Of a stretch of DNA of 64,000 nucleotides, positions 1 to 9,202 are shown piece by piece (positions within the stretch are counted from its first letter, which is position 1; each line of letters begins with the position of its first letter). Both the position numbers and the translations under genes were made by a program. The stretch lies in NCBI GenBank assembly GCA_003144015.1, contig QFWS01000007.1:1-64000 (forward strand). Reading direction: 5' to 3'. The notes beneath the pieces were generated by a model that did no database searches, had not been told where the DNA came from, and was given only the letters and a program-made list of their open reading frames with translations. Source of the stretch: Flavobacteriaceae bacterium LYZ1037. GTDB taxonomy: Bacteria; Bacteroidota; Bacteroidia; Flavobacteriales; Flavobacteriaceae.

Positions 1-1285
1 GCTGGAGCATCAGATACAACAGGTCCTACAGGAGTGATGTCGTTACCACAATTATCTGTTACTGTTGGAGGTGTTGGCACATTAATGTTAGCCACACAAT
101 CAGCAGTATCGGTTGTTTCAGCAATAGAATCAAAACCTTCAGCAACTACCGAATAAGTATATACCCATTCGTTACTAGAGCCTTGACAGCTAGGGTATGT
201 GTAAGTGAACGTAATAGTTCCTTCACAACCGTTATAAGTTCCACCTTGCGTAGGACCAATAGGAGTTATTGGAGAACCACAACTGTCATTAACAACAGGA
301 GGTGTAATTAAGTTAGCATCTGCTTCATCAGCACAAGCTACCTGAATTCCTTCGTTAGGAGGTAATTGAATATCTTCTAATTGTACGTTATAAGTATATG
401 ACCAATCTAGGTTGTTACCTTCACAATCGGTATATGTCCATGTGTAAGAAATGGTTCCTTCACATTGGTCAAACGTACCACCAAGTACAGGACCGGTAGG
501 AGTTAAGTTGTTTCCACAGTTGTCGGCTACTGTTGGTGGGACAGGTTCCACAGCTAAAGAAGCACAAGCAACAGTACTAGTACCATTAGGTTCACTAATA
601 GTAAATGGTTCAAATTCAACAGTTACTCTATGTACGTAATTTTGCGAGTTTCCAGCACAGTCTGTATATGTCCAAGTATAAGTTACTTCGCCTTCACAAG
701 CTGGAGCATCAGATACAACAGGTCCTACAGGAGTGATGTCGTTACCACAATTATCTGTAACTGTTGGAGGTGTTGGCACATTAATGTTAGCCACACAATC
801 AGCAGTATCAGTTGTTTCAGCAATAGGATCTAAGTCCGCAAATTCAACAGTTACTCTATGTACGTAGTTTTGCGAGTTCCCAGCACAGTCTGTATATGTC
901 CAAGTATAAGTTACTTCGCCTTCACAAGCTGGAGCATCAGATACAACAGGTCCTACAGGAGTGATGTCGTTACCACAATTATCTGTTACTGTTGGAGGTG
1001 TTGGCACATTAATGTTAGCCACACAATCAGCAGTATCGGTTGTTTCAGCAATAGGATCAAGATTGATATATTCTATGGTATAAACATATGACCAAGTATC
1101 TTGATTATTATTACAATCAGTATAGGTATAGGTATAAGTTCTTGTTCCTTCACAAGTTATTGGATCTGGACTATCTGTTATAACTGCATTTGATGGAGTT
1201 AAATTATTACCACAAGCATCAGTAATTGTTGGAATTGTAAATGTTTCAGTTGCTTCAGATAAACAATTTACCGGTTCAGCACCAT
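1..1285 (-). repeat. Six tandem HYR-like protein repeats, 76-80 codons each
   Basis: In the adhesin frame, units run N to C at about 1285-1052, 1051-824, 823-590, 580-355, 354-124 and 123-1 (cut). Each carries a C near the start, then DxCGxxxTP, then a CEG motif and a YTxxxC motif. Unit boundaries are approximate. Confidence 0.8.
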
Positions 1286-4200
1286 CGGCTTCATTAATAG
1301 TTAAAGCAGGTGTATTAATAGTTATTGTTTGATCTGCTGTTGCGGCAATGCCACAACCATCAACAATTGTAAATGTTCTTGTAATAATAAGAGGACAAGA
1401 ACCTGACGAATTATCTTGATAAGTTATACTAGTAACATTATCTTCAGTAAATGTACCACCTTCAGCTAAAAACTCTGCTTCAGTAATAGCTGTATCAGTT
1501 TCGCTGTAAGGTAATGAAGTTAGACCTCCATTAGTAATATCTGTAGCTAGACAGCCTTCAATAGAAAAATTATTAGGCGCTGTTATTGTAGGAGGCGTAG
1601 CGTCTTCAACAGTAATTTCATATTCAGCAGTAGCACTACAATTAGAATCTACATCTTCAACTAAAACAGTATAAGTTCCAGCAGGTAAACCTGAAATATC
1701 TTGAGTTGTAGAGCTTCCAGCATCATTCCATGCGTATGTATAATTACCAGAACCTCCAGTAACTGAGATATCAATAGCACCAGTGTTTCCATTAGCACAG
1801 TCTGTAGGAGTTAAATCTTCTAAAGTAATACTAATTTCTTCAAGCACTTCTACAGTTATAGCTACAAGATCTCCTTGACAAGCTTCACTAGGACCTTCAG
1901 AAACATAATAAGTAAATGTTCCAGCAGTAGTGGTATTTGGTGTTAATGTAGTTTGTCCAATTGCTCCAGGATCATTGTTTGTATAAAATAATAAAACATA
2001 ACTTGGATCTGTTGAAGTAGCTGTTAAAGGGCTAGCTGTCTCGTTTAAACAATATGTTAAGTTATCAGCCGTTGGAACAGTTACAAGTTCATTTATTTCA
2101 ATTGTAAAGATATAGTTACAACCTGAATCCCCAGGAGGTATAGCATAGTAAGTTGATACACCAGTGTTTGCAGGGAATGGGTTGTTTAAATCATAAATTT
2201 CAGTATTTGAATCAATAGGGTATTCATTAGTAAAAACTGAGCCTGGTGGGAAATTACCAGAAATTTCAGAAACAGGAATACCATTTACAGTGCTACCACA
2301 GTAAAAGAATTCTCTTTCTACAGAGGCATCTGTACAATTATCGAGGATAAATTGTTCTGAATCAATTCCTATTTCAATAGGATCTGCGTTTGGTTCTCCT
2401 TGACAGACACCATTTGTTTGATATCCTTGAATGAGAGGTAAAGAATAATCTGTGCTTGACAATTGACCCGTACCTTCAATATAACCACCTAAAAGCACAA
2501 TTTTTGGTGCGCAATTGTCATTAATAAGTATGGAACAATCTGTAGTAGCTTTTAATTCGAAAGTAATATCGGCCAATAACATATTAAGACCTAAAGTACC
2601 TTCTTCTTCTGTACCTTCGTTTAATGGAATATAAGGCATATCCCAAATAATGGCACCTGTAGCACCTTCTGAAGCGTCAAAGTATGGTGGATTAGATTGG
2701 AATAATGTATGATATTGATTTGTGCTAATACTACCAGGGACATAATTTGATGTAAATGGAATTGGTATCACCAATCTACCATCAACAATTGCTTCAGACC
2801 CTTTGTTTTTGACTTCTATTTTATAACTAGCTATATCGCCAGGAGTTACAACTGGGTTTGCAGGAGCTGGGTTTCCATTAATTGTTTCTAAAGATAATAA
2901 ACCTTCAGTTTCTGGTATATAGGCATCTACTGAAAAAGTTACATTATGAATAGAATACGTATCTCCATTTGTAAAATATTTAAAGGATGTACTTGTTTGT
3001 TGATTATCAATAATGGATTTATTCGCATTATTAATATAAAACATACTAATATCTATTCCTGTATTATTTAATAAACTAGGATTTCTTAAGTTTCCACCTG
3101 TATTTATTGAGGATTTAAAAAAGTTATTGGTATTGTTTCCAGAATGACTTAAGGTTGTATAAGTGTTGGTGTCTCTATTTTCAATTTGGAATGTATCACC
3201 AGTAAAGGCAACATCACCTTCACCACCCATAACACCTAATTTTACATTTACATCTCCACTCTGAACGGCATTAAATCCATCAACATCAATAATGTATTGA
3301 TTATTACTTCCAGAAACCACATAAGCATGCCCATCAAAAACAGTCACATCACGCCATTTCATTTTAGTGTTTTCGTAAACAACAACCATTCCCCAGCCAC
3401 CATAGTAACCGGTACCATCTGGATCACCTTCTCTCAACGCAATATCTGCAACAAAATAGTTACCTAGACCATGTGTTTTAACATAATCTGTAACTTCTTT
3501 GTATGCAGAATACATATAATCGTCTGATGAAGTTGGGTAATAAATATCATTCGCATCTGCCGTTAATTGGGTGTAATTTCCAGCACCTGGACCCTTAATT
3601 GAAACTTTACGTTTATCGTAATTTTTTGTTATGGTAGTATATTCGTCTACTGTTTCTAAATAAGAAATATTTACATAAGCTCTATCTGTCCATTGTAATC
3701 TTAAACGTGTTACTTCCAAGGTATAATTTGCATCAGAATGTATTTGATAAGGTGTGCTTAAATACGCATTGTTATCATCCACAGAATTAGTTGGGACAAC
3801 CGTTTCTGGGCCACTATTTACAGAGACATGTAATGTTTCGTTATAGCCAGATGTTCTATATATAAAACTTACGACATTGCCTGCACCTGAAGGTGTAAAC
3901 GTGTATGTATATGTGCCACCAGAACTACTAATATCTAGGGAGTAATTAGTATTAGGTATATTTTCATTATCATAAATAACATCTGTAGTGTTTATTTGTT
4001 GCGTTGTTGTGTTTCCTGTAGGGACATTTTTAGTTACAGTAAATGTATTACTCGAACCAGCACGACCATTCCAATATAAACCAGCATATACAATGTTAGA
4101 ACATTCTTGAATGGCGCCGTTTTCTTCTGAAAGTTCAAGTACTGCAGATGAAGAGTTTAAGGTGTTGACATCAGAATCAATATCAACATAACGCATGTCG

Positions 4201-4445
4201 TTACCACCGTTGTTGGTGTTATCACCATAAGATACCAAAGTTAAATTGGTGTTTCCCATCATGGTAAAATCCCCTTTAACATTGTATATGGTTTTTGACG
4301 GAGTGTAAATTGAAGTTCTCGGTTCAAAATCAACTCTTACTTGACTATAACTATAAAATGTAGCTGATAAGAAAATAACAGCTACTAATGCAAATTGAGC
4401 AAAAGATTTATAGTTTTTAAATTTTGAAGTGTATAAGTTTTCCAT
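1..4445 (-). CDS. Giant secreted repeat adhesin (SprB-type and HYR-like repeats), C-terminus outside window
   Basis: An uninterrupted minus-strand frame runs from an ATG at 4445 to the left edge, giving 1481 visible codons and no stop. The first 35 or so residues form a signal peptide (basic start, hydrophobic core, ending YSQ). Residues 36-500 form a large N-terminal module common in flavobacterial gliding/adhesion proteins. Around residues 508-570 there is a DUF11-like segment. Around 877-948 there is an SprB-type repeat (GSGNYTYAWNDAG followed by LPAGTYTVLVED). From about 1053 onward there are six tandem 76-80-residue HYR-like units with conserved paired cysteines (TDNCGND, TDCAGN). It is probably exported by the type IX system, but the C-terminal sorting domain that would prove this lies outside. 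The exact role (gliding, biofilm or substrate adhesion) is inferred from architecture only. Confidence 0.85.
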   Translation of the reverse strand, partial: MENLYTSKFKNYKSFAQFALVAVIFLSATFYSYSQVRVDFEPRTSIYTPSKTIYNVKGDFTMMGNTNLTLVSYGDNTNNGGNDMRYVDIDSDVNTLNSSSAVLELSEENGAIQECSNIVYAGLYWNGRAGSSNTFTVTKNVPTGNTTTQQINTTDVIYDNENIPNTNYSLDISSSGGTYTYTFTPSGAGNVVSFIYRTSGYNETLHVSVNSGPETVVPTNSVDDNNAYLSTPYQIHSDANYTLEVTRLRLQWTDRAYVNISYLETVDEYTTITKNYDKRKVSIKGPGAGNYTQLTADANDIYYPTSSDDYMYSAYKEVTDYVKTHGLGNYFVADIALREGDPDGTGYYGGWGMVVVYENTKMKWRDVTVFDGHAYVVSGSNNQYIIDVDGFNAVQSGDVNVKLGVMGGEGDVAFTGDTFQIENRDTNTYTTLSHSGNNTNNFFKSSINTGGNLRNPSLLNNTGIDISMFYINNANKSIIDNQQTSTSFKYFTNGDTYSIHNVTFSVDAYIPETEGLLSLETINGNPAPANPVVTPGDIASYKIEVKNKGSEAIVDGRLVIPIPFTSNYVPGSISTNQYHTLFQSNPPYFDASEGATGAIIWDMPYIPLNEGTEEEGTLGLNMLLADITFELKATTDCSILINDNCAPKIVLLGGYIEGTGQLSSTDYSLPLIQGYQTNGVCQGEPNADPIEIGIDSEQFILDNCTDASVEREFFYCGSTVNGIPVSEISGNFPPGSVFTNEYPIDSNTEIYDLNNPFPANTGVSTYYAIPPGDSGCNYIFTIEINELVTVPTADNLTYCLNETASPLTATSTDPSYVLLFYTNNDPGAIGQTTLTPNTTTAGTFTYYVSEGPSEACQGDLVAITVEVLEEISITLEDLTPTDCANGNTGAIDISVTGGSGNYTYAWNDAGSSTTQDISGLPAGTYTVLVEDVDSNCSATAEYEITVEDATPPTITAPNNFSIEGCLATDITNGGLTSLPYSETDTAITEAEFLAEGGTFTEDNVTSITYQDNSSGSCPLIITRTFTIVDGCGIAATADQTITINTPALTINEADGAEPVNCLSEATETFTIPTITDACGNNLTPSNAVITDSPDPITCEGTRTYTYTYTDCNNNQDTWSYVYTIEYINLDPIAETTDTADCVANINVPTPPTVTDNCGNDITPVGPVVSDAPACEGEVTYTWTYTDCAGNSQNYVHRVTVEFADLDPIAETTDTADCVANINVPTPPTVTDNCGNDITPVGPVVSDAPACEGEVTYTWTYTDCAGNSQNYVHRVTVEFEPFTISEPNGTSTVACASLAVEPVPPTVADNCGNNLTPTGPVLGGTFDQCEGTISYTWTYTDCEGNNLDWSYTYNVQLEDIQLPPNEGIQVACADEADANLITPPVVNDSCGSPITPIGPTQGGTYNGCEGTITFTYTYPSCQGSSNEWVYTYSVVAEGFDSIAETTDTADCVANINVPTPPTVTDNCGNDITPVGPVVSDAP
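611..1066 (-). repeat. Near-identical 228-bp direct repeat pair inside the adhesin gene
   Basis: Bases 611-838 and 839-1066 align end to end with about four mismatches in the first 220 bases. The period of 228 bp is exactly 76 codons, so the frame is kept. Bases 1-132 match the corresponding part (700-832 and 928-1060) almost perfectly, making a third copy separated by two diverged units. Confidence 0.9.
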
Positions 4446-4475
4446 TTGTGTAACTTTTAATGAAGTTAATACCAA

Positions 4476-4988
4476 TTATGAGCGATTAAATATTTTGTAA
4501 AAAATACTAATCTCAGGATCGGCATTTTGGATAAAGTTTCTTATTTGGTTTTCTGTGATTAAGAATTCACTTTTAATATAGATGTATTTTAAATTAGCAA
4601 ACCCTCTAATATCATCTACAATAAAAGGTCTTGATAAATCACTTAGAGATGTTACATTAATAGTTATCATTTCTACTTTATTATACAAGGCATTTCTATT
4701 TGATAAAAATGGAATAGAATTGACGTCCTTAAGTTTTAGCACTTTTGGAGAAGCAACACCTACAACATTTTCTACATTATTATTTTTAATGTAGACAGAA
4801 GGTTCTAAGTCGTATAATAAATCTTGTGGATAGTTTGTAATTCTCGATGACCTTAATGAATTTTGGTCCGAATTATCAGGCAGTTTATAAATGTTATTTT
4901 CTTGCGCAAAACTTATGCTTGTAAAGAAAATCATCATAAAACAAACTAATAAATAGTTTGTAAACGTTAGTTTAATTCTATTTCTCAT
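4476..4988 (-). CDS. Small secreted protein of unknown function
   Basis: 170 residues with a clear signal peptide (first 29 residues, ending ISFAQ). I do not recognise the mature part. It has spaced leucine/isoleucine segments (LSDLSRPF, FANLKYIYIKSEF) that faintly resemble a short leucine-rich arrangement, which would suit protein-protein contact, but this is weak. Its stop lies 30 bp before the adhesin ATG on the same strand, so the two are probably co-transcribed and this protein may help export, anchoring or folding of the adhesin. That link is inferred from spacing only. Confidence 0.7.
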   Translation of the reverse strand: MRNRIKLTFTNYLLVCFMMIFFTSISFAQENNIYKLPDNSDQNSLRSSRITNYPQDLLYDLEPSVYIKNNNVENVVGVASPKVLKLKDVNSIPFLSNRNALYNKVEMITINVTSLSDLSRPFIVDDIRGFANLKYIYIKSEFLITENQIRNFIQNADPEISIFYKIFNRS

Positions 4989-5474
4989 AATTTTTTTAAG
5001 TTTAATTTTGTTAAACCTTAAATAATAAAATGTAAAACTTTAATAAAATTATATTTTAAGTAATTCTATTACAGTATTTTGTATTGGTTGTTGAGGGAAG
5101 TACATTGATACATCAATGTAAAATGGATTAAGTAAATTTTTTAGACTTGGGATCATTTTTAATTAATAGCTTACGTAACAAATAAATAGCGATTAAACAA
5201 TCCAATCAAATAAAAATGTTAAATAACTTATAAATTCGATAAGATGAGAGTTAGAAACACTTAATCGGTAAAATAGATTAATTAGCCGATTGAGTTTTAT
5301 GGCCCCAAACTTTTAAACTAGTTATTTGTTATTTAAATTTTTAAGATTTTATAGTCATAATAAATAATATTTGATATTTTTAATAGCTCACTGTATTTTT
5401 AAAGTAGCCAAAATAAGTCATATGTCCGACATACGCAACACTTTATCGATAAAAAATGCATTTAATCGTAAAAA
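4989..5474. other. Gene-free divergent intergenic region (486 bp)
   Basis: Very AT-rich. I see no convincing ORF or RNA gene. It must hold the start sites for the leftward adhesin operon and the rightward SixA-like gene, but no clean TAnnTTTG element is visible for either. Its right end holds ATCG boxes (5443-5468), and a further ATCGGTAAAA-like box lies at 5264. Confidence 0.6.
5443..5474 (+). promoter_or_regulatory. Paired ATCG/A-tract boxes just before the SixA-like gene
   Basis: TTATCGATAAAAAAT at 5443-5457 is followed by a degenerate copy (AATCGTAAAAAATG) with ATCG cores 20 bp apart. The same 15-mer occurs at 46668 upstream of another gene, again paired. A repressor or activator site is possible but unproven. 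Confidence 0.35.
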
Positions 5475-5963
5475 ATGAAAAAACTAATCATAATTAGACA
5501 TGCTAAATCTTCTTGGGAAGAGAATCTTAGTGATCATGATAGAGGGTTGAAAACTAGAGGGTTACAAGACGCTAAATTAGTCTCATTGCAGTTTAAACAA
5601 TTAGAAATGGTTCCAGACAAAGTACTTTCAAGTACTGCAAAAAGAGCAAAAAAAACGGCCGAAATATTTATAAATAATTTAAATATTAATAATAAAAGCC
5701 TCATTTTTAATGCAAATCTTTATGATTTTTCTGGAGAAAATCTTGTTGAAGTGATTAAAACAGTTGAAAATGATATAAATAGTTTAATGATTTTTGGTCA
5801 TAATCATGCATTAACATATTTTGTAAATACATATGGAGATAGATATATAGAAAATGTTCCTACAAGTGGATTAGTAGTCATAGATTTTCAAATAGACTCT
5901 TGGCAGTATATTAAGAAAGGTCATACAACTCATATTATGTTTCCTAAAGATTATAGAGAATAA
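5475..5963 (+). CDS. sixA: SixA-type histidine phosphatase
   Basis: 162 residues, the usual length for the short SixA branch of the histidine phosphatase (phosphoglycerate-mutase-like) superfamily. The N-terminal strand is followed by RHAKSSW, holding the catalytic phospho-accepting histidine, and DHDRGLKTRG follows as in SixA. A second catalytic histidine lies in FGHNHALT. E. coli SixA removes phosphate from histidine phosphotransfer proteins. Here the substrate is unknown. The gene sits 169 bp before ppk1, and this neighbourhood with polyphosphate genes suggests a tie to phosphate metabolism. No signal peptide, so it is cytoplasmic. Confidence 0.85.
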   Translation: MKKLIIIRHAKSSWEENLSDHDRGLKTRGLQDAKLVSLQFKQLEMVPDKVLSSTAKRAKKTAEIFINNLNINNKSLIFNANLYDFSGENLVEVIKTVENDINSLMIFGHNHALTYFVNTYGDRYIENVPTSGLVVIDFQIDSWQYIKKGHTTHIMFPKDYRE

Positions 5964-6105
5964 CTTAATACTGTTATTATTATAGCATGAATACATGGTA
6001 TACAATGTTTTTTAAGTAAACTCCATCCTTAAACCTGTACTTTTTTTACATATTAAAGTAGATGAAGTATGGCAAAATTCTTCTTAATAATAAATTCTAA
6101 TAGAA

Positions 6106-6113
6106 TATATTTG
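6106..6113 (+). promoter_or_regulatory. Candidate Bacteroidota -7 element for ppk1-ppx
   Basis: TATATTTG fits TAnnTTTG and lies 19 bp before the ppk1 ATG, leaving a leader of about a dozen bases. No exact TTG is found at -33. Confidence 0.5.
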
Positions 6114-6132
6114 TAGTAATAAATTCGATTTT

Positions 6133-8196
6133 ATGACAAAAGCAGAAAAGCTTGATAATAATTATATAAATAGAGAAATTAGTTGGCTGCAATTTAATGC
6201 TAGAGTGCTGCAAGAAGCGGCCGATAAAAATGTACCTATAATTGAAAGGTTAAGATTTCTTGGAATTTTTTCTAACAACCTGGATGAATTTTTTAAAGTA
6301 AGATACGCAACGGTTAAACGAATTGTTGAAGCTGGAAAAGGAGCAAAAAGTGAATTAGGGGGTATTAGAGCACAAGAATTGCTAGAAGAAATTACTCAAA
6401 TAGTAATTGAACAACAAAGCGAAAGTTTAAAGATTTTAAGTAATATAGAAAAGCAACTTGAAAAGGAACATATTTTTATTATTAATGAAACGGAAATAGA
6501 TGCATCTCAACATCAGTTTGTTAAACAATATTTTATTCAAAAAGTAAGTCCAGCTTTAGTAACCATTATTTTAAGTCATCAAGTAGAACTTCCAAATTTA
6601 AAAGATAGTGCTGCTTATTTAGCCGTAAAGATGGTTTTAAATAATGCAAATCATCAATATGCTTTAATTGAAATTTCTAAAACCATGGATCGTTTTGTGG
6701 TTTTACCAGAAAAAGATGGTAAAAGTTACATTATCATGCTAGACGATTTATTGCGATATTGTTTACATGATATCTTTAATATATTTGATTATGATAGCAT
6801 TTCTGCTCATATGATAAAAATAACAAGAGATGCTGAACTAGATTTTGAAAGTGATTTAAGTAAAAGTTTTATAGAAAAAATATCAGATAGTGTTAAACAT
6901 AGACAAATTGGAGAACCTGTAAGATTTGTATACGATAAGACAATAGACAAAGAAACCTTATCTTATTTAATGGCAAAAATGGGAATTGATTCTCACGATA
7001 GTATCATTCCAGGTGGTAGATATCATAACAGAAGAGATTATATGGGCTTTCCAAGTCTTGGAAGAACAGATTTACTCTATTCTAAAATCGAACCATTACC
7101 TGTAAAAGGATTAAGTTTAGAAGAAAGTATTTTTGATAGTGTTTCTAAAAAAGATTATCTGCAATATGCACCATATCATACGTTTTCATATGTTGTTAAA
7201 TTTCTTCGTGAAGCAGCTTTAGATCCAGCTGTTAGAACGATAAAAATAACCATCTATAGATTAGCTGAAATCTCTCATGTTGCAAGTTCCTTAATTAATG
7301 CTGCAAAAAACGGTAAAAAAGTAACAGTTTCTATTGAGATTCAAGCACGTTTCGATGAACAAGCAAACATCGATTATGCCGAACAAATGCAAAATGAAGG
7401 TGTCAACATGATTTTTGGAGTTCAAGGCTTAAAAGTACATAGTAAAATGTGTGTCATTGAACGTGAAGAAAATAATAAATTAAAGCGTTATGGATTTGTA
7501 AGTACAGGAAACTTTAATGAATCTACAGCTATGATTTATACAGATTACACCTTGTTTACTTCAGATCAAAGAATATTAAAAGATCTTAACAAAGTCTTTA
7601 GTTTCTTCGAAATAAACTATAAGATATATAGATATAAACACATAATTACATCACCACATTATACACAAAAAGCTTTTTTTAAACTTATTGATACAGAAAT
7701 TCAAAATGTAAAAGACGGAAAACCTGCATATATTCGGTTAAAAATGAATAGTTTATCGAGCTTTCAGATGGCAGATAAGTTATATGAAGCCAGTAGAGCA
7801 GGAGTTAAAATTCAAATGATAATTCGTGGTATCTGTTGTTTAATTCCGGGAGTTAAAGGAATGAGCGAAAACATTGAAGTTATTAGTATTGTTGATAAAT
7901 TTTTAGAACATACGAGACTCTACATGTTTTGTAACAATAACAATCCTAAAGTATATATTTCTTCGGCCGATTTTATGACTAGAAATATAGAAAATAGAGT
8001 AGAAGTAAGTTGTCCAATTTACGATGAAGACATTAAACAAGAACTTATAGAAACCTTCAACATTTCTTGGAGCGATAATGTTAAAGCAAGAATTCTCAAT
8101 AAATCACAAAAAAATGAATATAGAAAAAGTAAAGCACCAAAAGTAAGGTCGCAATTTGCTTTGTACGATTATTATTCTAAAAAACTGGAAAATTAA
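6133..8196 (+). CDS. ppk1: Polyphosphate kinase 1
   Basis: 687 residues, full length for PPK1, which reversibly polymerises ATP gamma-phosphate into polyphosphate. All four regions are visible: the N domain begins with NREISWLQFNARVL, the head domain follows, and the two phospholipase-D-like catalytic domains make up the C-terminal half. The histidine that becomes phosphorylated is H436 in LKVHSKM and the second catalytic histidine is H593 in FLEHTRLYMF. These match E. coli H435 and H592 almost exactly in position. SSADFMTRNIENRVEV follows as expected. The ppx gene begins 2 bp after the stop, so synthesis and breakdown of polyphosphate are translationally linked. Confidence 0.97.
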   Translation: MTKAEKLDNNYINREISWLQFNARVLQEAADKNVPIIERLRFLGIFSNNLDEFFKVRYATVKRIVEAGKGAKSELGGIRAQELLEEITQIVIEQQSESLKILSNIEKQLEKEHIFIINETEIDASQHQFVKQYFIQKVSPALVTIILSHQVELPNLKDSAAYLAVKMVLNNANHQYALIEISKTMDRFVVLPEKDGKSYIIMLDDLLRYCLHDIFNIFDYDSISAHMIKITRDAELDFESDLSKSFIEKISDSVKHRQIGEPVRFVYDKTIDKETLSYLMAKMGIDSHDSIIPGGRYHNRRDYMGFPSLGRTDLLYSKIEPLPVKGLSLEESIFDSVSKKDYLQYAPYHTFSYVVKFLREAALDPAVRTIKITIYRLAEISHVASSLINAAKNGKKVTVSIEIQARFDEQANIDYAEQMQNEGVNMIFGVQGLKVHSKMCVIEREENNKLKRYGFVSTGNFNESTAMIYTDYTLFTSDQRILKDLNKVFSFFEINYKIYRYKHIITSPHYTQKAFFKLIDTEIQNVKDGKPAYIRLKMNSLSSFQMADKLYEASRAGVKIQMIIRGICCLIPGVKGMSENIEVISIVDKFLEHTRLYMFCNNNNPKVYISSADFMTRNIENRVEVSCPIYDEDIKQELIETFNISWSDNVKARILNKSQKNEYRKSKAPKVRSQFALYDYYSKKLEN

Positions 8197-8198
8197 AT

Positions 8199-9104
8199 AT
8201 GCTTTCAATAAAAAAATATGCTGCAATAGATATTGGTTCAAATGCTGTTAGGTTGCTTATAGCAAATATTATTGAGGAAAAAGGAAAAGAAACTCGCTTT
8301 AAAAAAAGCTCATTGGTACGTGTCCCTGTTCGTCTTGGAGCCGATGTTTTTTTAGAACAAACCATTTCAGAATACAATAAAAATCGAATTATCGATACTA
8401 TGAAAGCTTTTAAGCTATTAATGAAAACGCATAATGTTGTAAAATATAAAGCTTGCGCAACTTCAGCCATGCGAGAAGCAATTAATGGAAATGAGATCAC
8501 AGAATTAGTCTATAAAAACACTCAAATAAAAATTGATATTATAGAAGGCGAAGAGGAAGCAGCTATCATTGCAGCAACAGATTTACATTCGTATATAGAT
8601 AAAAACAAAACCTATCTGTATGTAGATGTTGGTGGTGGAAGTAGTGAGTTTACTGTAATTAGTAAAGGAGAATCTATAACCTCTAAATCGTTTAAGATTG
8701 GAACCGTAAGACTGCTAAACGATATTGTGAAAAAAGAAACTTGGCAAGATCTAGAAAATTGGATTAAGCAAAACACAGAAGCTTATGAAAAAGTAGATGT
8801 CATTGGTTCTGGAGGGAATATCAATAAAATATTTAAAATTTCTGGTAAAGCCTTGGGTAAACCTTTGACTTATTTTTACTTAACGTCTTATTATAATACC
8901 TTACAATCTTATTCTTACGAAGAGCGTATTACAGAATTAGATCTTAATCAAGATCGTGCCGATGTTATTATTCCTGCAACAAGAATTTATCTTTCAGCAA
9001 TGAAATGGAGTGGCGCAAAAGACATCTATGTTCCAAAGATAGGATTATCCGATGGGATTATTAAAAGCATCTACTACGACACAGTTTCTAGCAATACACA
9101 GTAA
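8199..9104 (+). CDS. ppx: Exopolyphosphatase / pppGpp phosphohydrolase family (Ppx/GppA)
   Basis: 301 residues, matching the short Ppx form that has only the two actin-like ASKHA domains and lacks the C-terminal HD domains of E. coli Ppx. Phosphate-binding loop 1 is DIGSNAVRLLIAN and loop 2 is DVGGGSSEFTV; IEGEEEAAI is a typical family motif. It releases terminal phosphate from polyphosphate and could also act on pppGpp. Encoded 2 bp downstream of ppk1, so both opposing activities come from one transcript. Confidence 0.92.
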   Translation: MLSIKKYAAIDIGSNAVRLLIANIIEEKGKETRFKKSSLVRVPVRLGADVFLEQTISEYNKNRIIDTMKAFKLLMKTHNVVKYKACATSAMREAINGNEITELVYKNTQIKIDIIEGEEEAAIIAATDLHSYIDKNKTYLYVDVGGGSSEFTVISKGESITSKSFKIGTVRLLNDIVKKETWQDLENWIKQNTEAYEKVDVIGSGGNINKIFKISGKALGKPLTYFYLTSYYNTLQSYSYEERITELDLNQDRADVIIPATRIYLSAMKWSGAKDIYVPKIGLSDGIIKSIYYDTVSSNTQ

Positions 9105-9152
9105 AAATTATACATTTAATCTTTATTATATATCACTTTTCATCAAAACATA

Positions 9153-9160
9153 TATATTAG
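9153..9160 (+). promoter_or_regulatory. Candidate -7 element (TATATTAG)
   Basis: TATATTAG, a one-base variant of TAnnTTTG, lies 42 bp before the barrel-protein ATG. The same octamer precedes gyrA (37135) and the lipoprotein gene at 46749. Confidence 0.4.
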
Positions 9161-9202
9161 CCTCATTAGAAACCCGAAACTACTTTTTAAAATATTTTTA
9201 TT

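Noticed and set aside
630-1091. Two similar plus-strand ORFs of 67 and 77 residues
   Set aside because: They are shadows of the near-identical adhesin repeats on the minus strand; similarity comes from the repeats.
1-1100. Repeats considered as CRISPR or tandem mobile element
   Set aside because: The period is 228 bp with no spacers, lies fully in frame, and encodes a protein domain.
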